In this document: positions 1-5,468 of the stretch, one piece after another
Numbering within the stretch: the stretch's first letter is position 1
Layout of the letters: every line of letters begins with the position of its first letter
Assembly: GCA_002726845.1 (NCBI GenBank)
Contig: PBSP01000036.1
Location: 1 to 5,468 of the forward strand
Length of the DNA stretch: 5,468 bases
Direction: 5' to 3'
Source: Methanobacteriota archaeon
GTDB taxonomy: Archaea > Thermoplasmatota > Poseidoniia > Poseidoniales > Poseidoniaceae
The notes under the pieces: model-generated
Seen by the model: the letters and a program-made list of their open reading frames with translations, nothing else
Databases searched by the model: none
Told to the model about the DNA's origin: nothing
Program-made: the position numbers and the translations under genes

Positions 1-20
1 ACCGCCATTGACCGTCCACT

Positions 21-25
21 GGTGA
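21..25 (+). promoter_or_regulatory. Shine-Dalgarno sequence of mdh
   Basis: GGTGA is complementary to the UCACC part of the conserved 16S rRNA 3' end and ends 5 bases before the ATG at 31. It decides for that ATG over the in-frame GTG at 22, which lies inside the motif itself. Confidence 0.6.
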
Positions 26-30
26 GAATC

Positions 31-972
31 ATGTCAAGAGGGAGTCGAAAAATTGCGGTTATTGGTGCGGGTAATGTTGGAGCAACATGTGCGTTTGTAC
101 TGGCCAACATGAAGATAGCGGACATCGTATTGCTCGACATTTACGAGGGCTTTGCCAAAGGAAAGGCTCTCGATATGAGTCAAAATGCAAACGTGTTGAA
201 TTACGACGGTCGAATTACAGGGACATCCAATTATGCGGACATATCGGGTTCGGATGTTGTGGTTGTGACCAGTGGTTTCCCACGTCAGCCAGGAATGACA
301 AGAGAGGATCTCATCGGTAAAAATGCTGAAATTGTAGCTCAAGTCGGGGCAGGTATTCGTGACCATGCTCCTGATTGTGTTGTTATCGTTGTCACAAACC
401 CACTCGATCTGATGACGTACCACATGCAAAAAGTAACGGGCTTCGAGCCTCACAGAGTAATCGGCCAAGCAGGTATTCTCGACAGCGCTCGAATGGCCCA
501 CTTTATCGCCCTTGAATTGGATTGTGCTGAAGAGGATGTGAGTCCGATGGTTCTTGGAGGTCACGGTGATACAATGGTGCCTTTGCCACGTTACACCACG
601 GTCGGGGGAATACCAATAACGCAACTCATGACACAAGAACGAATCGATGCCATTGCTGCCCGTACTGCAGGTGGAGGTGGAGAAATTGTCAAATTGCTTG
701 AACGTGGTTCAGCATTTTACGCACCAGGATCGGCTGCGGCGATTATGGCTGAATCCGTTCTTAACAACCGACGTCGATTGATACCTGCTTCATGCTTGTT
801 AACCGGTCAGTATGGGTTGGAAGATGTTTACATCGGCGTGCCATGTATCGTTGGTTCAAATGGTGTTGAGAAAATATTTGAATTGGAACTGACCGATGAG
901 GAACTCCATTCATTGCAAACTTCTGGAAATTTCTACAAATCACAACTCAGGGACGTTTTGAATTATTCTTGA
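31..972 (+). CDS. mdh: NAD-dependent malate dehydrogenase (LDH-like MDH)
   Basis: This cytosolic enzyme interconverts malate and oxaloacetate with NAD(H), in the TCA cycle. Numbered from the ATG at 31, the protein has 313 residues, normal for the lactate/malate dehydrogenase superfamily. An N-terminal Rossmann motif GAGNVG (12-17) is followed by Asp36 at the end of the second beta strand, which favours NAD over NADP. The active-site loop reads GFPRQPGMTRED. Arg85 occupies the position that is Gln in lactate dehydrogenases, which points to malate rather than lactate. Arg91, Asn123 (TNPLD), Asp151 and Arg154 (ILDSAR) and the catalytic His178 (GGHGD) are all present, so the enzyme looks intact. 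The ATG at 31 is preferred because GGTGA lies 5 bases before it; a GTG at 22 in the same frame is the alternative, and the frame stays open to the window edge. The 3' end overlaps the convergent acyltransferase gene by 33 bases. Confidence 0.95.
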   Translation: MSRGSRKIAVIGAGNVGATCAFVLANMKIADIVLLDIYEGFAKGKALDMSQNANVLNYDGRITGTSNYADISGSDVVVVTSGFPRQPGMTREDLIGKNAEIVAQVGAGIRDHAPDCVVIVVTNPLDLMTYHMQKVTGFEPHRVIGQAGILDSARMAHFIALELDCAEEDVSPMVLGGHGDTMVPLPRYTTVGGIPITQLMTQERIDAIAARTAGGGGEIVKLLERGSAFYAPGSAAAIMAESVLNNRRRLIPASCLLTGQYGLEDVYIGVPCIVGSNGVEKIFELELTDEELHSLQTSGNFYKSQLRDVLNYS

Positions 973-2301
973 TTGTTTTTGGATTTCTTTAATCCCAAAG
1001 AGGTAACGCGAAATACGGGTTCTTCGTACGAGTTCAAATGCCAACCAACAACCTGTGGTTACAACAAAACAGCCCAAAAGAACCGCAAGAATACCGGTCA
1101 CATTGTATTCTTTGGCAATGCTGAGACCTGCGAAAGTAATCGGCATGTGGATGATGTAAAAGGGATACACTCCTTGGTTGAGATAGGACAACGATGGACT
1201 GGGTTTGTTGAGTAAAAGGGCACCCCAAGAAAAGATCGTGAGACACCAAAACCAAGCATGAAAACTATGAATAAAGCATGCTAGGATGGTCATCTCATTG
1301 TGAATGATGCCATTTTCAAGCCATCCTCCATCGATGTAGGGGATGCCATCGTTACTTTGCTGGACTCGCATCCATACGAACGTCAATGTCAACAGGACGG
1401 TTACTGCTGTAATTGCAACTCGATGTTTGTCGATGAATTGATAATACGTATTTTTCGCAACAATACACATGTATCCAAACAAGAAGAACACGAGATACCA
1501 AAACCACTCATACCCGATTCCGATAAATCCAGGGAACCAGGGTTTGAAAACCAACTCTGTCGTTGATAACAAAACCGGAAGTAAAACAAAAATCCCTAAG
1601 CCAGATTTTATGGTGAAACTGGAACGACAAAGCCTTGCCAATCTGCCTTCTGGATATTTTTGCACGAAATGGAACATTGGAACCAACAACAAGGAGTACA
1701 AAAATAAATTCCATAAAAACCACAGATGTCCAAGGGCGATGATTTTACCGAAGAGAGGCACCCAGAAGACGAACGATGTTACGAAAATGTGGAGAATGAA
1801 CGCCTCTATCGTTTCAAATGCATTGTTCCCTTTCAAATCCACTGAACCCGTGAAAATACCACCAAGGAACCCCATCGTCCACATCCCAAAAAACATTGGA
1901 ACAAGGAGACGTTGGAGACGTTCTGTAAGGAAGGTACCCCATGTTCGACGCTTGAAAGCAAATGCAGTCCCCATTCCAGATATCATGAACAATGCTGCAA
2001 GGCGCCACTGGTGCATCCAATGAAGAAACATACTCACCGGAGATATCGATTCTGCACTGTAATCGTTCCCTTCGTTTGCTATCTCCAGCCGTTTTTCTGG
2101 ATCGTCTGTGATGTTCGGATTGATGGCATCACCGTAGGTTGACCAATACACTCCAATGGCTACGTGAAACGGTATAAGCAAACCGAACAGTAAAACTCTG
2201 AGCCAATCAATGTCGTATCTTCTGGGGTTTTTCTCTGGAGGAGTGGTTTGATTTGCATCCGCTTTATCACGATTCACAACCGATGTTGGCTGTGTTTCCA
2301 T
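940..2301 (-). CDS. acyltransferase family 3 membrane protein (OpgC/MdoC-like)
   Basis: This is an integral membrane protein of 453 residues, predicted to transfer an acyl group (acetyl or succinyl) to a surface glycan, lipid or other acceptor; the substrate cannot be read from the sequence. A hydrophilic N-terminus (1-26) leads into RRYDIDWLR (27-35), the typical opening of acyltransferase-3 proteins. Arg35 and His46 are separated by ten residues, matching the RX10H motif in the first membrane helix of this family. About ten or eleven hydrophobic segments follow, at roughly 33-52, 92-114, 131-150, 163-184, 191-211, 233-251, 262-282, 294-311, 336-363, 376-396 and 401-423. Further family-like stretches are QWRLAALFMISGMGTAF (98-114), GHLWFLWNLFLYSL (191-204) and YPFYIIHMPI (379-388). 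The length is normal for single-domain members, and no SGNH domain is fused. It lies 30 bases after ygfZ on the same strand, so it may be co-transcribed, but it also has a possible promoter of its own. The last 33 bases overlap the end of mdh. Confidence 0.87.
   Translation of the reverse strand: METQPTSVVNRDKADANQTTPPEKNPRRYDIDWLRVLLFGLLIPFHVAIGVYWSTYGDAINPNITDDPEKRLEIANEGNDYSAESISPVSMFLHWMHQWRLAALFMISGMGTAFAFKRRTWGTFLTERLQRLLVPMFFGMWTMGFLGGIFTGSVDLKGNNAFETIEAFILHIFVTSFVFWVPLFGKIIALGHLWFLWNLFLYSLLLVPMFHFVQKYPEGRLARLCRSSFTIKSGLGIFVLLPVLLSTTELVFKPWFPGFIGIGYEWFWYLVFFLFGYMCIVAKNTYYQFIDKHRVAITAVTVLLTLTFVWMRVQQSNDGIPYIDGGWLENGIIHNEMTILACFIHSFHAWFWCLTIFSWGALLLNKPSPSLSYLNQGVYPFYIIHMPITFAGLSIAKEYNVTGILAVLLGCFVVTTGCWLAFELVRRTRISRYLFGIKEIQKQSRIIQNVPEL
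976..990 (+). terminator. possible T-rich transcription stop after mdh
   Basis: Just after the mdh stop codon the + strand has T5, then ATTTCTTT, with no obvious hairpin before it. Archaeal RNA polymerase can terminate at such oligo-T tracts. The stretch also encodes the C-terminal part of the opposing acyltransferase, so its base content may simply reflect Lys/Glu/Ile codons on the other strand. The call is tentative. Confidence 0.25.
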
Positions 2302-2323
2302 ATCAACAACTCAGAGTATTATC

Positions 2324-2331
2324 TAATTATA
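2324..2331 (-). promoter_or_regulatory. possible TATA-type promoter for the acyltransferase gene
   Basis: Read on the minus strand, the 30-base gap holds TATAATTA 23-30 bases before the acyltransferase ATG, within an AT-rich stretch that also includes the YgfZ stop codon. In archaea a TATA box lies about 26 bases before the transcription start, so this would give a leaderless or nearly leaderless mRNA. This fits the lack of a clear ribosome binding site before that ATG. TATAAT also equals the bacterial -10 consensus, but I see no good -35 hexamer at 16-18 bases. It could be a chance AT-rich gap. Confidence 0.4.
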
Positions 2332-2988
2332 CTATACGGCTGTTCGTCGAATTACCAATGCGAATTCATCCCCGACACTAATAGCGTCCTCTGCTCCTTT
2401 CGAGACTTGCATTAGTTGCTTTCCCATTTGACCTCGGCTTCTCATGCGGGTGAGAATTTCTTGCCCAATATAGCAGCCTTTTGATTGATGAACAAGTCCT
2501 TCTAATCCGCAATTGAAAGGATTAACTTTCGGTGTAATTTCATAGCCTTGATAGGGTATCAAATTTCGAGTACGATAGTCTGTAAACTCTGCCTCACTCA
2601 ATGTTGAAACAAGAGGTTTCGATTGAGATGTGATTACAATCCAGCCCAAATACGACTGAGATACCGTTGCTCCCTCCTTTTGTGGAAAGGGTTTGGTACT
2701 TGCATAAACGCAATTCAGTGAAGTAACATCGCGAATGGAAACCTTTTGTTGGAGTATCCGTGGTTGGAAGTGATTCAATACGTTTTCTTTGTAAGGTCCA
2801 TAACCAACTACTGCACAGTTTTCTCCAACTTCAACCACATCAATGACATCGATAATTTTGGCTTTTTTGTCGGTAAGTACTGTACTGCAGGATTGTTCAA
2901 CCTTGTTGGTGGACAATCCATCGATGAACGACCAGCGATCCACACCAGAAATGATGAGCACATAAGCATCAAGCTCGATGATGCCCAT
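2332..2988 (-). CDS. ygfZ: YgfZ/IBA57-family folate-binding Fe-S cluster protein, short form
   Basis: The family is related to the GcvT aminomethyltransferase. YgfZ (bacteria) and IBA57 (mitochondria) use tetrahydrofolate binding to help maturate or repair [4Fe-4S] enzymes together with A-type carriers. The signature KGCYIGQE (170-177) with the invariant Cys172 is intact. Before it lies the family block RNLIPYQGYE...NPFNCGLEGLVHQ (141-168), and the N-terminus (GVDRWSFIDGLSTN, 15-28) resembles the usual 'GxDrxxFLqGqlTnD' opening. The protein has only 218 residues against about 300-330 for typical YgfZ. It stops some 40 residues after the signature, so most of the C-terminal beta-barrel is missing. 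The ATG at 2988 is well supported: GAGG lies 7 bases before it and no other start fits as well. The gap to the upstream iscA-like gene is 9 bases, which indicates one operon. A GcvT role is unlikely because of the signature and the length. Confidence 0.86.
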   Translation of the reverse strand: MGIIELDAYVLIISGVDRWSFIDGLSTNKVEQSCSTVLTDKKAKIIDVIDVVEVGENCAVVGYGPYKENVLNHFQPRILQQKVSIRDVTSLNCVYASTKPFPQKEGATVSQSYLGWIVITSQSKPLVSTLSEAEFTDYRTRNLIPYQGYEITPKVNPFNCGLEGLVHQSKGCYIGQEILTRMRSRGQMGKQLMQVSKGAEDAISVGDEFALVIRRTAV

Positions 2989-2994
2989 GATGTT

Positions 2995-2999
2995 TCCTC
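2995..2999 (-). promoter_or_regulatory. Shine-Dalgarno of ygfZ overlapping the iscA stop codon
   Basis: The minus strand reads TGAGGAAACATCATG: the TGA stop of the iscA-like gene shares two bases with the GAGGA ribosome binding site of ygfZ, six bases before its ATG. A ribosome ending iscA would sit on the ygfZ initiation region, a typical arrangement for translational coupling. Confidence 0.7.
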
Positions 3000-3378
3000 A
3001 AGAGAAGGATTCACCGCAGCCACAGGAGCTTGAAGCATTCGGGTTATTGATTTTGAATCCACCACCCATGAGACGGTCGACATAATCAACTTCAATCCCA
3101 TCGAGTAAATGTGAGGAAGCATTTGGGACAAGGACACGGAAGCCCGAAATTTCGAGTTCTTGACAATCAATTTCTGTGTTTTCAACGATTTGTAAATCGT
3201 ACATATACCCCGAGCAACCTCCAGACAGAACACCGACCAACAGAGCGTGGCTGCGGTCATCTCCAAAAGCATTCGAGAGCATTTCAATGGCTTTGTCTGT
3301 AATCGTTAAACTCACATCAACAACTTCAGGTTGAACCATTTCAATGGCAGGAGCAGTTTCGCAGGTTCCGCAGTCCAT
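2998..3378 (-). CDS. iscA: A-type iron-sulfur cluster carrier (HesB/IscA/ErpA family)
   Basis: This small cytosolic protein holds a [2Fe-2S] or [4Fe-4S] cluster and passes it to client enzymes. Numbered from the ATG at 3378 it has 126 residues. The family core starts at LTITDKAIEML (24-34). The three cluster ligands are present: Cys55 in SGGCSGYMYDL and Cys119/Cys121 in the C-terminal SCGCGE. The segment GIEVDYVDRLMGGGFKINNPNA (94-115) is the usual stretch before the CxC. An extra CxxC (Cys3, Cys6) sits at the extreme N-terminus, before a spacer of about 17 residues not seen in standard IscA; Cys72 is also additional. I chose the ATG at 3378 because GGTGG lies 7 bases before it. A TTG at 3423 overlaps the TPR stop as TTGA and would add 15 residues; it has no clear ribosome binding site. 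The next gene is ygfZ, a known functional partner. IscA, ErpA and SufA cannot be told apart here. Confidence 0.92.
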   Translation of the reverse strand: MDCGTCETAPAIEMVQPEVVDVSLTITDKAIEMLSNAFGDDRSHALLVGVLSGGCSGYMYDLQIVENTEIDCQELEISGFRVLVPNASSHLLDGIEVDYVDRLMGGGFKINNPNASSSCGCGESFS

Positions 3379-3385
3379 GTAGTGT

Positions 3386-3390
3386 CCACC
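3386..3390 (-). promoter_or_regulatory. probable Shine-Dalgarno of the iscA-like gene
   Basis: GGTGG on the minus strand ends 7 bases before the ATG at 3378; four of its five bases fit the GGTGA-type site. It lies in the 41-base gap after the TPR stop codon and favours this ATG over the upstream TTG at 3423. Confidence 0.45.
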
Positions 3391-3419
3391 AACTCGTCCA
3401 TTATCAATCTGACTTTTTT

Positions 3420-5468
3420 TCAACGGCGTGCAAGTTTCTTTTTTCGTTCTTTATCCAATATCGTACATCGCCGAATTTGTTCTTTAGCGCGTTTCGCTTC
3501 TGCATCGGACAATCCTCTCGGAATGGATTGTTCGTAACATTTGATGGCATCCTTGAAACGTTCCATTTCTGCATAAGCGGTTCCCATGTTGTACAAGGTC
3601 TGTCCTCGTACATTCGACGGGTCAATCATCATTGCCTTGTGATAGGATTCAACACAAGCAGGATATTCTTCAAGATAATAATACGCATTACCCCGTCCGT
3701 TCAAAATTCGAATCACCATCTGACTGTCGTTGGCAAAAGAAGGTAATGCGCGATCAAAAGATGAAAGTGCTTCGCGATATTTCCCATCCTCCATCAATTG
3801 GATGCCTTGATTGTACCATGAGATGTCTTGATTCGCTACGGAACTTGAATCAGAAGACACAATGGGATTGATCTGAACTATTGACGCAGCATCGAGTGCT
3901 GCTTTCGCAAGGTCAACTTCAGGCTGAGCGGTGCTCTCGACTTCTTTCTTTATGGGCTCTATGGGTGTAAGTAATACATCGTTTGCAAGATTCTTCTCTT
4001 GCATCATTTGACTCTTTGGTTGGGCCTGGTCGCTTGTCAAAGGTTCGAGGGTTGGTTGCAAACTTGGCATGGGTTCAGGTGGTTCAGGAGCAAATGCTGG
4101 GGGCGTGGATGTCGGAGGAGGAGGTGGCGTTGGGAACGATTGATTGGTGGCTTTTGATTCCAAGTCGTTGGCTTTTGAATGGCATCGTTGAGCCGTTTCA
4201 AGATCGCCTGCTGCTTCAAGTGACTTGGCTAGTCCCTTCCAGTAGATTGGGTTGTTTTTGTCGCTTTGAATAACCTCTCTCCAAACCGTTACAGCCTCGA
4301 TGTTTTCTCCTTTTAGCGTCAATGCTCTTGCTCGCTCAACCGACGGTCCTGGACTGATTAAATCCAAAGCATATTGTGCAAGCTGAGGCGCTTCAGGCAT
4401 CGTTGGAGGAATTCCAGTAATGTACTCCAATACCTTCACTTCGGCTTCTCCGCAAGAGAGGAGTTTTTGTACAATCTCATCTCGAAGGTCAGCATCATCC
4501 TGGTTTTCCAGCAGAATCATACCGTGCGATAAGAGGCTACCGATATCGTCGTTTTCTTTAGCATACGCAATCATTTTCCGGCGCGCTTTAACGTGACGAG
4601 GGTCTAGTTCAATTGTGGTTTCAAACGCTTCTTTTGCACCCCTGTCGTTATCATTACGGGCATACAGGCTGCCAAGATTGTACCAACCTGAGGCAACAGA
4701 ATCATCGATTTTCGTAGCATGTTCAAGGGCTGCAATGGCGTGATCGTCCAAATCCATTCGGGCCATTGCACCACCCGCAATTCGCCAAGCACCTGCGTGT
4801 TGAGCACCGATGGTTTTGAGGTGAGGTTTGAGCAATGCTAACGCTTTTTTGGGCTCTCCTTGTCGTATGAGATCTGTTGCCTCATTGGTTAGTTTGTCGA
4901 GATTAACTTCCTCCACAATCGGTCGTTCCTCGATTTCTGTTTCGATGGTCTCCTCGATCTGTTCCTCGATGATTTTTGTTGCGGCAACGACACTGGCGGC
5001 GCTTATCAGTTCTTCTTTATCGAGTGTCCCGTCGCCATCGAGATCATGATAGGCGGCTTCTGCGAGAATCGCCTCAGAATCTTGCACTCCGGTTTCTTCC
5101 ATTACGACTTCTAATGTAGAATCTTGATGCGTTGCCTTGGTTACAGTTGATTCAATAGCATCAGGCACTTCTTCTACTGGAGCATGCATTGTGCGATTCA
5201 ATACATCGGTCAAACTTGGATGGCCCGGAAAGAATTCCAATCCACGACGAGCCATTGCAGCTGCTCCGCTTTCGTCTCCGATTCGATCGTATAGAATCGC
5301 TAAGTTAGCGGTAGCAGGTGCGTGTTCAGGATTTAAATCAAGACAAATTTGGAAGGCTTGCCGAGCACCTCGGGCGTCCTGCTGTGCCTCGAGTAAAACG
5401 CCGCGGTTAAACCATGCCATATCGCTGGACGGATCGAGTGCGATGGCTTTGTTAAAGGCCACAAGGGC
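3420..5468 (-). CDS. TPR-repeat protein with EF-hand loop and proline-rich linker (5' end beyond window)
   Basis: The frame is open to the right edge and the first visible residues (ALVAFNKAIALDP) are already the second helix of a TPR, so the true start lies outside; the GTG at 5460-5462 is not the start. Numbering from that GTG, 680 residues are visible. TPR helix pairs lie at about 14-47 and 48-81, then at 190-305 and 376-438, and three clear ones at 547-580, 584-616 and 621-654. Between the first two groups is an acidic segment holding one EF-hand-type loop, DLDGDGTLDKEE (140-151), and an Ile/Glu repeat (165-180). A proline-rich linker (444-475) and a polar region separate the last TPR group. 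The C-terminus is strongly basic (KERKKKLARR). No signal peptide or membrane segment is visible, but the N-terminus is unseen. TPR arrays bind proteins, so a scaffold or adaptor role is likely; the partner is unknown. It is the first visible gene of the leftward cluster, directly before iscA. Confidence 0.9.
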   Translation of the reverse strand, partial: ALVAFNKAIALDPSSDMAWFNRGVLLEAQQDARGARQAFQICLDLNPEHAPATANLAILYDRIGDESGAAAMARRGLEFFPGHPSLTDVLNRTMHAPVEEVPDAIESTVTKATHQDSTLEVVMEETGVQDSEAILAEAAYHDLDGDGTLDKEELISAASVVAATKIIEEQIEETIETEIEERPIVEEVNLDKLTNEATDLIRQGEPKKALALLKPHLKTIGAQHAGAWRIAGGAMARMDLDDHAIAALEHATKIDDSVASGWYNLGSLYARNDNDRGAKEAFETTIELDPRHVKARRKMIAYAKENDDIGSLLSHGMILLENQDDADLRDEIVQKLLSCGEAEVKVLEYITGIPPTMPEAPQLAQYALDLISPGPSVERARALTLKGENIEAVTVWREVIQSDKNNPIYWKGLAKSLEAAGDLETAQRCHSKANDLESKATNQSFPTPPPPPTSTPPAFAPEPPEPMPSLQPTLEPLTSDQAQPKSQMMQEKNLANDVLLTPIEPIKKEVESTAQPEVDLAKAALDAASIVQINPIVSSDSSSVANQDISWYNQGIQLMEDGKYREALSSFDRALPSFANDSQMVIRILNGRGNAYYYLEEYPACVESYHKAMMIDPSNVRGQTLYNMGTAYAEMERFKDAIKCYEQSIPRGLSDAEAKRAKEQIRRCTILDKERKKKLARR
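4065..4133 (-). other. proline-rich linker segment of the TPR protein
   Basis: Residues 444-466 are dominated by Pro with Thr, Ala and Glu (six-residue span PPPPPT, then PEPPEPMP). The stretch is predicted to be disordered and separates the middle TPR group from the C-terminal one. Such linkers set distance between domains or bind proline-recognising partners; which applies here is unknown. Confidence 0.75.
4923..4970 (-). repeat. four tandem 12-base units encoding an Ile-Glu helix
   Basis: On the minus strand the units are ATCGAGGAACAG, ATCGAGGAGACC, ATCGAAACAGAA and ATCGAGGAACGA. They encode IEEQ-IEET-IETE-IEER. Unit 1 and unit 4 differ at two of 12 positions. Because 12 bases equal four codons, the repeat stays in frame and puts Ile at every fourth residue (165, 169, 173, 177 from the GTG), giving one hydrophobic stripe on an acidic helix. 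Confidence 0.8.
5010..5045 (-). other. EF-hand-type calcium-binding loop within the TPR protein
   Basis: The 12 residues DLDGDGTLDKEE carry Asp at loop positions 1, 3, 5 and 9, Gly at 6 and Glu at 12, the full ligand set of a canonical EF-hand. A helix-like ELISAASVVAATKIIEEQ follows, and a shorter helix-prone AILAEAAYH precedes it. Only one loop is visible, so it is a single EF-hand or a dockerin-like element; no second loop lies nearby. Confidence 0.8.

Noticed and set aside
1..25. Possible end of an upstream gene (frame PPLTVHW, TGA at 23-25) overlapping the mdh ribosome site
   Set aside because: Only seven codons are visible, and another frame also stops nearby, so the sequence cannot show whether any of them is coding.
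1..30. mdh starting further upstream than the window
   Set aside because: The frame is open to base 1, but the Rossmann motif is at the usual distance from the ATG at 31, which also has a well-placed GGTGA.
34..636. 200-codon open frame antisense to mdh
   Set aside because: It lies wholly inside a gene with every malate dehydrogenase motif intact, its product is rich in Cys, His and Thr with no recognisable domain, and it looks like a shadow of the codon pattern on the other strand.
1469..2023. 184-codon open frame antisense to the acyltransferase
   Set aside because: The product is a low-complexity Asn/Lys/Pro-rich sequence, as expected from reading hydrophobic membrane codons backwards; the minus-strand protein has family motifs.
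2808..3287. 159-codon frame overlapping both iscA and ygfZ on the same strand
   Set aside because: It is out of frame with two well-recognised genes that have proper starts and ribosome sites, and shows no motif of its own.
3414..3420. Programmed frameshift on A7 joining the TPR protein to IscA
   Set aside because: The A run comes after the TPR stop codon, so ribosomes in that frame would terminate before reaching it.

Overview
The window is gene-dense, with no gap longer than about 40 bases and no RNA genes, insertion sequences or CRISPR array. Five protein-coding genes account for nearly all of it. One gene (malate dehydrogenase) reads rightward at the left end. The other four read leftward and follow one another closely: a TPR/EF-hand protein whose 5' end lies beyond the right edge, an A-type iron-sulfur carrier (IscA/HesB), a short YgfZ/IBA57-like folate-binding protein, and a polytopic acyltransferase-3 membrane protein.

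The host cannot be fixed from this sequence alone. By eye the base composition is balanced to slightly AT-rich. Genes are tightly packed. Two starts are preceded by GGTG-type Shine-Dalgarno sequences, and one gene has an AT-rich TATA-like box about 26 bases before its ATG with no clear ribosome binding site. This, together with EF-hand/TPR proteins and compact layout, would fit a free-living, probably marine, archaeon such as the Poseidoniales (marine group II), but a bacterium is not excluded. This assignment is inference.

Layout: 31-972 (+) mdh; 940-2301 (-) acyltransferase, overlapping mdh tail to tail by 33 bases; 2332-2988 (-) ygfZ-like; 2998-3378 (-) iscA-like, or from a TTG at 3423; 3420-5468 (-) TPR protein, incomplete at its N-terminus.

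The clearest functional unit is the iscA-ygfZ pair. The iscA stop codon overlaps the ribosome binding site of ygfZ, which suggests coupled translation. In E. coli and mitochondria, A-type carriers and YgfZ/IBA57 act together in supplying [4Fe-4S] clusters. The TPR gene upstream probably shares their transcript, so it may be a scaffold made at the same time, but nothing in its sequence ties it to Fe-S assembly. The acyltransferase may be the last gene of this transcript or may start from its own promoter. Malate dehydrogenase is a separate, convergent central-metabolism gene. I see no evidence for a wholly new system here. The points worth a second look are the coupled Fe-S pair, the unusually short YgfZ, the extra CxxC in the IscA-like protein, and the TPR protein's EF-hand and 12-base repeat.
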